Shown here: positions 55,447-64,000 of the stretch, in pieces
Layout: every line of letters begins with the position of its first letter
Position numbering within the stretch: the first letter of the stretch is position 1
DNA from: Inia geoffrensis
Taxonomy: Eukaryota; Chordata; Mammalia; Artiodactyla; Iniidae
Direction of reading: 5' to 3'
DNA: 64,000 bases
Assembly: GCA_036417435.1 (NCBI GenBank)
Contig: CM070910.1
Span: forward strand, 15,007,501-15,071,500
The notes under the pieces: model-generated
What the model was told of the DNA's origin: nothing
The model's input: the letters and a program-made list of their open reading frames with translations, nothing else
The model's database searches: none
Translations under genes and position numbers: made by a program

Positions 55447-55877
55447 CTGGGAGTCCACTATCACATGATTCTAACTCTGTACCAAGAGATACATGGGATG
55501 AAGGTATAGTTGGTATAGTTAATGACAGCAGATATTAGTTTTAATTCTCGAAAAAGAATAATGAATTTACAGGGCTCCTCTGTTATAGCAAGAGATGCCT
55601 TAAAACAAATCTATATTCAGAGATGGTGTGACTGACTTTCACTGGAATTGAGCCCAGGCACACCAAGGACCTGTGACCATCTCACTGCATATCCACACCC
55701 AGGAGTGACCCAGGGCATGGCTGTAACCTGGTAGGAATTCACAGTAACCAAGTGAGGAAATTACTTATCAGACCATTTCTGTAATAAATATCAGAAAAAC
55801 CAAACAAAATAAAACGAAAAGAGATTTGAACTAGGGAAAAGAGAAAGAAAGAAAAAGTAAAAAGCACAATAGCCTAC
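55447..55877. other. Sequence beyond the candidate exon's donor
   Basis: Unique, no recognised repeat. If the minus-strand exon at 55878 is real, this is intron. Confidence 0.4.
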
Positions 55878-55998
55878 CTGAATTGAGTCCTGTGAAAATC
55901 CTGTTCACTTAGAACAAGCCTTTAACTTGCTCTGTTTCCGTATCAAGATCTATGTCATAGAAGCAGGGCCGAGTCGGCAGTCCTGGCATGGTGCTCAT
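55878..55998 (-). CDS. Candidate last coding exon of an unidentified gene
   Basis: On the minus strand a strong 3' splice site (pyrimidine-rich 'cttttgttctctcccctag', 55999-56017) is followed by a 121-nt exon and a 5' splice site 'cag|gtaggc' at 55877/55878. One frame is open from the first base for 29 codons to TAA (55909-55911); the other two have early stops. The peptide starts MSTMPGLPTRPCFYDIDLD and ends TEQVKGLF, a composition typical of a real C-terminus. The stop lies 31 nt before the exon end, within the usual 50-nt limit for escaping nonsense-mediated decay, so a non-coding last exon may follow at lower coordinates. I do not recognise the protein. The first ATG is not claimed as a start. 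Confidence 0.45.
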
Positions 55999-56221
55999 CT
56001 AGGGGAGAGAACAAAAGATTATATATTAGCCAGTGCTGCAAGGGGAGCATGCCGGACACTGTACATCTAAGGACATAAATTAACTATATAATTCAATTCA
56101 GCCTCATGTAACTTTGGGTTATATATACACGTATCTTTTTAAATTCACCATCTGCTATTCCAATCTTTGTTTAAGGAAATGAAATCCTTCCCTGGTCCCA
56201 CAGCATACCATGGCTCCAAAA

Positions 56222-56378
56222 CAGTGATTTTCAAACTCTCTTTACTAAGTCAAATCTTAATGCTGAAGCCCCTCTGGCTGAAGGGGACAGTGGGTGTGGA
56301 AGGAATGAATAATGAATAACCCCCAAGACACATTTCGGTAAAATCTTCAACTCTTGGAGCACAGTTTGAAAACTCCTG
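56222..56378 (+). mobile_element. hAT-like MITE fossil
   Basis: Inverted ends 'acagtgattttcaaact' and 'agtttgaaaactcctgt' enclose about 155 bp, as in MER33/MER58-type hAT MITEs. No 8-bp TSD visible. Confidence 0.6.
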
Positions 56379-56402
56379 TTCTCCAGATAGCTGGCCTACT
56401 TT

Positions 56403-56640
56403 ACTAGCAGTAACTGTTGTTTATTGAGAACTTACTATGTGCTAGGCACTGTGTAAATGCTTTTTTTTTGCATTGTCCCCCAAACTTAATGAGGTAGGTA
56501 CTTTTATCATTTCCATGTTACAAGGAAGGAAATGGAGGTTTAGAGGTGTTAAGTCATTTGCCCAAGGCCACACAGGTAATAAACAGCAAAATGGGAAACT
56601 GGACTCCACGTTTGTAATCTCAAATTACTCATATAACCAC
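56403..56640 (-). mobile_element. MIR
   Basis: Reversed, nearly complete: 'tattgagaacttactatgtg', 'gctaggcactgtgtaaatgc', 'aatgaggtaggtacttttat', 'ttgcccaaggccacacaggt'. A (CCA)n run follows at about 56637-56663. Confidence 0.8.
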
Positions 56641-56659
56641 CACCACCACTGCTGCCTCC

Positions 56660-56875
56660 ACCACCGTTTGGGCACTCTATACTCAGAATTTTACATAGAT
56701 AATAACTTGAGTTCCCCATCACCCTTAGAGGTAGGCACTCATTTTAGCCTCACTTTACTGATGAGGACAGAGGACATTTAGGCACAAAGGCACGGGCTCA
56801 AGGATACACAGCTGGTCAGTGGTGGAGACAATTAAAACCGGGCCTGTGCTCCTCACCGCTTTGCCGCACTGTGTC
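56660..56875 (-). mobile_element. Second MIR, same orientation
   Basis: 'ttagaggtaggcactcattt', 'cactttactgatgaggacag', 'aaggatacacagctggtcag', 'ccgggcctgtgctcc'. Directly behind the previous MIR. Confidence 0.7.
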
Positions 56876-57194
56876 TACATCGGTTTTGCAAAAAGTGCTT
56901 TGTCCACCTGCACCAGAGACCCCCGGTGACGAGCTGGGGAAGCTGGCCGGTTTCCCCTGGTGATGCTGACACACCAAACACGGGTCTAGGACCCAGAGTG
57001 TGAGGATTTTGGATGAGCTGCTCTTTATCGATTTTAGTATTCCCACTTCTTGTCACCAGGCTGGAAGCTCTCAACACCAAAGGAACCCAGATAAGGCCTC
57101 TGTCACAGATCTCCGGTCTCTCACTCTCAAGGTCCTTTCTGGTAGGGGCAGGACTTCTCTGACGCCCACTCTTCCCCCCGATGATGCTGACAGA

Positions 57195-57366
57195 CTCTCG
57201 CTACTCAGACTGGGGTCTGTGGACCAGGGGCATCGGTATCACCCAGGAGCTTGTGGGAAACTCACGATCTCAGGGCCCACCTGCGGCCCACTGAATCAGA
57301 ATCTGCAATTTCAGCACGTCCCCAGGAGATCTGTGTGCACGTCTCCATCTGAGAAGCCCCGGCTTA
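57195..57366 (+). mobile_element. MER20-like hAT MITE
   Basis: 'gggtctgtggaccaggggca', 'tcacccaggagcttgtggga', 'cactgaatcagaatctgcaa' and 'gtccccaggagatctgtgtg' follow MER20 closely. It accounts for most of the 183-codon frame 57000-57551, which is therefore not a gene. Confidence 0.7.
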
Positions 57367-59692
57367 GTCAATATGGCCTAGGATGCCTCCCCCCACTCCC
57401 TGTGGCCCCGGGAAAGGGAGCTCCTGGGGAAGGGGGTGAGGTGCTGGGGAGGAAGGGGAGAGGGAAGCCCTTTCACCCCTGCCCAAGTGCCACTTCTTCC
57501 CGGCCCGAGCTCCAGGTCGAGGAGGAAACCCGTGCGCCTGCGGCCTCATAACCGCCTGAGCTATGAGAGTGTGAGTGAGCTAGGTCCACGTGGCCAGACA
57601 CATAAACACTGTGATATACGGTGGTCAGCTCCTGTCTTGCTGATCGCACAGGATTGCCCTTTAGTATGTCATGGGCTAAAAAGGCTTCTGAGGCCTGCCT
57701 GGAATACAGGCACCACTGATAGCATGTCTTCAGGAAAACGTGCTCTGGGTTTCGAGCAATGAACTACAAATAAAGTTCTGGCGCACAACCTGCTTGTAGG
57801 TGGGGATCTCCTGTACTTTAAAACTTTAGGTATGTGGATGGCTACTTCTCCCCCTGAGGTTTCTGTTCCTAGCGGGGGGGCGGGTAACATTTTTCTCTGG
57901 TTGCTACAGTCGCTGCTCCTAGGAGACCCCAGAAAGAAACCCACGCTTAACGTTTTAGCACTGCAACATCATACACAGAGGACATTGGTGGGAACTGTGC
58001 ATATCTTTTCCAGTTTCCTGGGCTACAAAACTCATACCAGTCACTCTACAACAATTTTCCCACCGAACTGCATTCTGACACGAGCATTTGAAGATGCCTT
58101 TATAATCTGTGTGGGGCTATGGATTTGGAAAAAGGAACCAGCGATTTGTAGTTTAAGGAACGAGTGACCGCGTTCAGCCACAGAGAAGCTGCTGATTTAA
58201 TATAAGTCTCCAGGTCGAAGGCATCTGGGTGAGGATGCTACCGACTCCACTGCTGCTGCTGCGGAGGCTGCAACACTATTCACTCCAGGGCAGGATTCAG
58301 CATGAGGCGGATCATATCTAAATCCACACGAGGTGAGAAAACCCAGGAAGAACCCCGAAGGCAGTGCCTTTGGGTTCATGGGAGCAAAGTTATAATGGAA
58401 GCTTCTATTGTGGATAACACAACTGCACTGCCTGCTTGTTTTTAACAGACGTGAAAATTCAGCTTTTCGCCATTCACTTTTAGCTGGTGCAAGACCACGA
58501 CCGACAAAGGCAGTGTGATTCGCGCGCTTCCTGGAGCTGAACCACAGGCTGCGGTGACTGAGCGCATGCGTCTTTGCATCATGCTGATAGTGTCACAAAA
58601 CGGGGAGCTTTTCTAAGTAGCCAAAATATTAAATGCCAGGAAGTATGAAATGTCTTTCCTCTATTTTCAACTTACTTCTCTCAAATGGGAGAAAAATGAG
58701 ACCAATCAGAGGACTCCCATGTTCCTTTCCAATGATGCAATCGTCACTTTCAAGAATCAAGAATCCCTATTTATTCGGGATGAGCAACAACAGAGCAGGA
58801 AGCATGTGGAGTGTGCAGAGCTGGGGGACTCCCAGCCCTGGAGACAAAGCCACCTCCAGTCCATCTATGTTTAAAATAGAAGTCCTGCTGAGCAGACACA
58901 GTATGGAATTATGTTAACAAGGCCTTAACACATTCGCATCAGATTCTCTCCCAATAAAAAACACTCTGTTACCAAAGGATTGGAGCCCCCAGACAAGAGT
59001 CAGCAGAGCACTACAGGAAAGGAGAATTCGGACAGCCCTTGGGAGTTGGCCTCTGGACCCACGCCTGGGGTCAGTGGTGATCTATGTTGACTTATTTGTG
59101 TGCCCTTGAAGAAGGTCTCCTGCTTAAAATAACGAGGGGCCACTAAATCGTACTTACTTGTCATGCTGCATTAATGGATTCTTTTACAAAGGCTGAAAAG
59201 CATGGGCTTTTTTGCCCTTCATGCCCCTAATTTTAACTACAATGAATCTTCCAAATCTTTGATTTCGGGTTAAGCTTATTTTGGAGAAACGACGAGTTAT
59301 AGCCTTTATAAACATTCATTAACACCAGCAAAGAGAAAATATTCATACACCTAAAACTTGTCATTCAGAAGTAAGAGTAAAACACTCTTAGAATGAGTAG
59401 AAAAATTACCTAAAAATCTGTTTCATAAAGTGATAGGATCATACTTACCACTTAACCAAAATATCGTTGTAGTTAATTTTGTTGTGTTTGTGAAATAATT
59501 TCTTCTCTGACTTCTCCTTAAATCTACTGCTTTTTCCTACTGGATAAATCATTCAGATTTGTTGTAATTCAGAAAAGAAATAAGCATTTGAACTCACTAT
59601 TCCTTCAGTTGATGATCTGAAAGGGAATCCCTTCTATACATTTCTTTCCTCCACCAAGATGACCGAACACCAATCACCTTGTTCCAAAAATT
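57367..59692. other. Single-copy stretch with a CpG-bearing patch
   Basis: No transposon recognised. 58490-58590 carries several CpG, an NRF1-like palindrome 'gagcgcatgcgtc' and an octamer-like 'tttgcatc'. A 74-codon plus frame at 58650-58874 has ordinary protein composition but no known domain or splice support. Confidence 0.4.
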
Positions 59693-59708
59693 TAAGAACA
59701 ACTAAAAA

Positions 59709-60027
59709 GGGACTTCCCTGGTGGTCCAGTGGTAAAGAATCCCCCTTCCAATGCAGGAGATGCGGGTTCGATCCCTGGTCAGGGAACTAAGATCCCATAT
59801 GCCGTGGGACAACTATGTCCATGTGCCACACTACAGAGCCCACGAGCCCCGAAGCCTGCGTGCCGCAACTAGAGAGAGAAAACCCATACACCGCAACTAG
59901 AGAGAAGCCCGAGCGCTGCAAGGACGAGCCCATGCACCGCAACGAAAGATCCTGCATGCCTCAACGAAGATACTGCATGCCGCAACTAAAACCCAACACA
60001 GCCAAAAAAAAAAAAAAAAAAAAAAAA
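59709..60027 (+). mobile_element. CHR SINE with divergent long body
   Basis: Head and B box standard; the body has 'aactagagagagaaaac' and repeated 'caccgcaac..' units, related to the copy at 1203, then A(23). A possible TSD is aagaacaacta / aagaaccaaag. Confidence 0.9.
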
Positions 60028-60400
60028 GAACCAAAGAGATTACAATGGTAACTACACGATGATGTAATTTAAATAAAAAGATTCTTTTTGATGAAATAAT
60101 AACTCAAACATTTAAACTATTGAGCAAAAGTATTTTCTGAATAATAAATACAGTGCCTGGAAATATTAGGCCTGCTATAAATATCTTTTTAAACAGATGA
60201 GTAAAACGGAGAATGATCAGAGAATTAGGAAACAAACAGAAAACTTCTCGAGGACTGGATTTTTTGTCTCTTCCCTTCTCCCTTTTCTTTGGACATGAGG
60301 GACAGAACTGTTTACATCTAATGGTCATTTAATTAAACTAAGATGATGCGAGGAAAAATGGCCGGTATAAACATCAAGTGAAAGGAAAGAAGAGAAGTAT
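60028..60400. other. AT-rich single-copy sequence, no gene seen
   Basis: No repeat recognised; a 74-codon Lys/Phe-rich minus frame has no domain. Confidence 0.45.
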
Positions 60401-60415
60401 TAAAAAATCATGATA

Positions 60416-60622
60416 GGGCTTCCCTGGTGGCGCAGTGGTTGAGAGTCCGCCTGCCGATGCAGGGCACACGGGTTCGTGCCCCGGTCCGGGAAGATCCCAC
60501 GTGCCGCGGAGCGGCTGGGCCCGTGAGCCATGGCCGCTGAGCCTGCGCATCCGGAGCCTGTGCTCCGCAGTGGGAGAGGCCGCAACAGTGAGAGGCCCGT
60601 GTACCGCAATAAAAAAAAAAAA
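60416..60622 (+). mobile_element. GC-rich CHR SINE with exact TSD
   Basis: The best preserved copy of the class: head, A and B boxes, 'gggcccgtgagccatggccg', end 'gcccgtgtaccgcaat' and A(18). Exact TSD 'aaaaaatcatgata' at 60402-60415 and 60623-60636. CpG content is high and little decayed, which fits a young insertion. Confidence 0.95.
60429..60480 (+). promoter_or_regulatory. Internal Pol III promoter (A and B box) of the SINE
   Basis: A-box region 'ggcgcagtggttgagag' (60429-60445) and B-box-like 'gggttcgtgcc' (60470-60480), about 25 nt apart. The B box departs from GGTTCGANNCC by 'gtgcc' as in all GC-rich copies here. Confidence 0.6.
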
Positions 60623-60834
60623 AAAAAATCATGATAATGAAAACAGTGCTTCTACCACTAGGATTCCACTTGCTTGACTTAGTGGTGATGGAGGCTCTGG
60701 GATTTCTTTCTGGGTTAGGTAACATTCACCTGCACGGCCCGTGACCGCCAGGGATGCTCTGGGTGCTTGGGGGCGTGTCCTATCACAGTGCCTGTTATCT
60801 TTCCTGGTGGCTAGCGAGTGCCTGTTCCTGTGCG

Positions 60835-60955
60835 AAACGGCAGTGAGGCTTTATTCAACCCACAGTCCTTTGCTGAGCACTCACTATGGGGATACCAAGG
60901 TGACCAGGACCTGGTCCCTGCTTCCAAAGGGACAGACCATTAAGTAGATCATTTG
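60835..60955 (+). repeat. Ancient repeat fragment (same family as 13745)
   Basis: 'ctttattcaacccacagtcc', 'tgctgagcactcactatggg', 'gataccaaggtgaccaggac', 'cctgcttccaaaggg'. Old, unnamed. Confidence 0.45.
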
Positions 60956-60959
60956 AGTC

Positions 60960-61620
60960 GAGTCACTTTTTACTTTTTAGTTAAAAAAATATCTTTTTCA
61001 TTCTTTGCTTTTCATATAAAAAGAATGAACATAATAAATTCTTAACGTCTGACTTTCGAAGATGGAAGTCAAGTTCAATCACTATAAAGATGACTCTATC
61101 GTGCTCACATTTTGGAGCAGTATTACAGAGCTCCGACTATTCCAATTTATTTCAATGGCGCTGAATAAAAGACTGAGCGAGTACAGTTATTTGTCTCTTC
61201 TTCTGTAAAGGAAACTATAACTCTTAGTGGTAAGAAGCCTATTCCAAACTAACTTTTCCATTAGTTCGATAAAACTTACTTTCAACAGAAAACACTTTCA
61301 AAAAGAAAATACTTTCAACTGAGAAGTAATAAATAATAGAAGTAAAAAGCCAAGTCTCGCTCTCCTAATACTGTTTCCTGGAGGTGACCCCTGTAAACAA
61401 TGTCTTGTGCAAACTCCCAAGCAATTTTCTATTCTTATATAAGCCACGTGACTATATAACATGTATTTATGTAGTTACGTACAGAACTGGAAAATTCCAC
61501 ATGTACAATTCTGAAATCGGATTCTCTGGGAGAGTAAAACTTAAAAGAGGCAACTGGGGTAATTTCTAGACAAAGGAATGTGGCTGGAGTGGGGAGACCC
61601 AGGAAGAGTTGTTGCCAACA
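60960..61620. other. AT-rich single-copy sequence, no gene seen
   Basis: No repeat or supported frame recognised. Confidence 0.5.
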
Positions 61621-61624
61621 CATT

Positions 61625-61862
61625 CTACAGTTGACCCTTGAACCACGTGGGGTTAGGGGCACTGATACCCAGCAGGGTTGAAAATCCAAGGATAATTTAT
61701 AGTTGGCCCTTGGTAGCCGAGGTTCCTCCCTATCCGCAGATCCAACCAGTGCAGACCGTGGATTGTTGAGACTGAAATACTACTGTCATATTTAGATTGA
61801 AAAAAATCTGTATAGAAGTGGACCCGCCCTGTTCTAACCCCTGTTCTTCAAGGATCAACTGT
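61625..61862 (+). mobile_element. Tigger-like MITE with both ends
   Basis: 'acagttgacccttgaaccac' at the left and 'ttcttcaaggatcaactgta' at the right are inverted termini; inside 'tagttggcccttggtagccg' and 'gtggacccgccctg'. Complete but decayed. Confidence 0.8.
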
Positions 61863-62119
61863 AAGGTCAATGCGCCCTGCTTTTTGGAAAATGAGAGATT
61901 AGGGAGAGTTCTTTAGAAGAAAAGAAAAATAAATGCGAGCAGGGCGTCTGACCTACTGGATGTTGACAAAGGAAACGAAGAAGTTCAGCACGTTTCATGC
62001 ATCTCAAATATTACAACGGACTAAGAGCTTTCAGTTCAAAGACCACTCGGCATTTGAGTGCATCTTTCCCCCACCAAATAATTTATTTTTCTTTTTTTGT
62101 TCTGATTTTAAGGACGGTA

Positions 62120-62345
62120 TCCTTAGTCAGCTATCAACTATGCTTGCCAGGAAAGCCCCATGCTGGCTTGCTCAGTAAGATGCTGTCCTTCCTGTTTCCG
62201 TGCCTGGAAGACCAGAGGTGGCATAATGCAGCCCCAGGGCTTCTCTCTATTGTCCTCTTGGTGTTGGCTTCATCCCCAGGCTTTCTTCTCTGTGTGGGCA
62301 GCTCCAGGCCACATCATAGCCACACTCTGTGATATCCAGTGCGAG
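62120..62345. other. C/T-rich sequence, possibly an old repeat
   Basis: 'ccccagggcttctctctatt' and 'gttggcttcatccccagg' feel like an old LTR or LINE passage, but I cannot place them. Confidence 0.25.
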
Positions 62346-62439
62346 AAAGAACGTCCACTTCAGTGACTCATTTTTTTCCCCCTGATTCCTTTCTTTTATT
62401 CACCAATTTTCAAAACAACAGCTTGGTGCCCAGTGATAG

Positions 62440-62690
62440 TACCTCTGGGACTCTGCTAAGTGCTTTCCATGCTCTGTATCTCATTTAATTCCAACAATTC
62501 CACAAGGTGCATGTTATTACAGTTTCATCATCCCCAATTTGCAGATTAGGAAAACAAGACGAGGAAAAGCGTAATAACACAAATCACATGGCTAACAGCT
62601 GTTTGAGCTGGAATTCAAAAGCAGACAGTGTGACCCCAAAGTCCTAGCTCTAACCACTGAACCCTACTGCCACTGCCTCCCTTACATCAT
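62440..62690 (-). mobile_element. MIR, nearly complete
   Basis: 'ctctgctaagtgctttccat', 'tctcatttaattccaacaat', 'cccaatttgcagattaggaa' and 'tcctagctctaaccactgaa' give a reversed MIR to its 5' tRNA-like part. Confidence 0.75.
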
Positions 62691-64000
62691 GGCATTTAGT
62701 GTCGCTGCCCCTTGGTGGCAACATGTGTGCTGCAACTGCACAAAGAAATGTTATGAGCTGCCTTTGCAGTGGGAATACACGTCCTATCAAACTAATGAGA
62801 TTTCAGCTACAATATTTGTGTAAATAGATTTACATGAATTTGTAAAGCAAATTCATTTACAATTTTAGTCTTGATTCCTTTTAAACTTTAATATTTATGC
62901 AAGAAAATGTTACACAGCTTACACCCGGGGTGGTATCTTTCCAAATTACAGCTTAGTCACAGTAGTCAGCCGTGAGTAAAATACCTTATGACTGTTAAAC
63001 ATTGCTACTGTTTACCAACCAAGTGGTTCCTCTCTCACTTACTTTGTCCTTATTCATTCATCGTATGCTTTGCTCTTGTCCATTGCCAAAATGATAGACC
63101 AAGGTCATAGCTACACAGGTATTACACTGTTCACATCTCACTCTTCTAGTTCCACTGGGGAGCGGTGGAGAGTCTTCCCCATCTCTCCTCATTTCACCAT
63201 AAGGACCACAGCTGAGGCTGCCAGCAGCCCTGTGAGACAGGTGAGGTGGGAGAGGTCTGCGTAGCCCCACTGAGAGGTGTAGAAGTAGCCTCAAGACAGT
63301 TGTGTGACTTTCCCTGGACCAATTAGGAATGGGACCGTCGGGCACAAAGGCTGGAAGAGGTAACTGAAGTCTGATGGGCAGCAGTAACCCAGGTGGCTCT
63401 GAGGGGTGAGGGGAAGGGCCCTGTTCCTGCACTGCCTGTGGACCTGGGTAAGTTACATCACTGAGTCTTAGTTCTGTACCTGGAAATACACTATGAATAT
63501 AAACAGATCTATGTTATAGGCTCTATTTCGAAATTAAAACGGGATAAAGTAAGAAAGGACCCTAGTTTAGTGTGTAATACACAATGGATACCATTGTTAT
63601 GTTATTATAGAAGGTACAACTATAATTGTCTATATGAAGTACAGTGCTGTTATTTATGATAGAAACAGAAAAAGGACACTTGAAACCAAATCTGAACTGT
63701 GAATAATTATATGTTTCTTTTATAAGAAAAAAGCGTTCATTAGTTTTGAGATTTCCCCCTAATTTTTCCTGCTCTATAAACAATTTAAAAGAGCCCCTTT
63801 CTGTTGTTCCTACTAATGACAATCAAATCTGGCGCTACACCCAATAACCAAGACCTAAGTATCAAGTAATCAGGGGCCTCTGACTGATGACAAATGTTAT
63901 TTTAAGAGAGAAACCTTCAGAAGTGTGATGAGCTAAAAACAAGTACGATTTTAAACTGAGTTCAGTCTTTAGGAAGAGGGGATTACTCTTTCTGTGCAGG
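62691..64000. other. Single-copy sequence, no gene seen
   Basis: AT-rich; the 124-codon minus frame 63058-63432 (Pro/Leu-rich) has no domain. A weak MIR-like part may sit at about 63430-63500 ('cctgggtaagttacatcact'). Confidence 0.45.

Noticed and set aside
57000..57551. 183-codon plus-strand frame
   Set aside because: Most of its middle is a MER20-like MITE (57195-57366); the remainder is low-complexity, Pro/Gly-rich and has no domain or splice support.
58197..58379. (GCT)n-like run encoding Ala residues, and a short ATG frame at about 58301 (+) followed by a donor-like 'gag|gtgag'
   Set aside because: Only about five triplets and a 10-codon exon candidate; nothing upstream or downstream supports a gene.
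60416..60622. tRNA gene prediction at CHR SINE heads
   Set aside because: A and B boxes exist, but no cloverleaf with a proper acceptor stem can be formed; the SINE explains them. The same holds for the other copies.
1..64000. CRISPR array, operon, integron or other bacterial or phage system
   Set aside because: The repeats are dispersed mammalian retroposons, frames are short, and no ribosome-binding sites or gene clusters are present. The window is a vertebrate nuclear sequence.

Overview
The window is non-coding mammalian nuclear DNA, very probably from a cetacean. The main evidence is about 32 copies of CHR-type SINEs. These are tRNA-Glu-derived retroposons of cetaceans and hippos, recognisable by the head 'cttccctggtgg..cagtggtt' and the B-box-like 'gggttcg'. 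They occur in at least three length classes: a short one of about 120-150 nt, a GC-rich one of about 205 nt, and a long one of about 300-350 nt. The GC-rich class ('gggcccgtgagccatggcc') is, as far as I know, typical of toothed whales. Several copies keep 12-20 bp target-site duplications (TSDs) and long A tails, so some insertions are young. The species call rests on recognition, not on a database search.

No complete protein-coding gene can be supported. Apart from LINE remnants, the open frames are short and lack a recognisable domain. The best gene-like signal is on the minus strand at 55878-55998: a strong 3' splice site, a 29-codon open stretch ending in a stop, and a good 5' splice site just beyond. 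It looks like the last coding exon of a gene whose other exons would lie in the right part of the window or beyond it. Weaker candidates are at 8002-8190 (+) and around 48.6-48.7 kb (-).

Layout. 0-5 kb: SINEs, a triple nest (SINE in L1 in MaLR LTR), and an LTR-like block ending in poly(A). 5-16 kb: L2, MIR, L1 3' ends, a full MaLR LTR, a Tigger derivative and GT microsatellites. 16-24 kb: an L2 reverse-transcriptase fossil, an inverted pair of MaLR LTRs, an ERV LTR on the minus strand, hAT and L2 fossils, many SINEs. 24-36.9 kb: the most L1-rich part, including a 272-codon intact ORF2 tail and an L1+SINE composite. 36.9-47.7 kb: a solo ERV LTR with 4-bp TSD, stacked SINEs and a SINE with a transduced 3' flank. 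47.7-64 kb: mostly single-copy sequence with few young repeats, which contains the candidate exon, a CpG-bearing patch near 58.5 kb and old MIR/MER/Tigger fossils.

The genes do not work together in any visible system. What the window records well is retroposition history: nested insertions, three cases where transcription apparently read past an element's end and carried flanking DNA along, and one insertion with extra bases at its 5' end. I found no CRISPR array, operon, toxin locus or other new molecular system, and I do not claim one.
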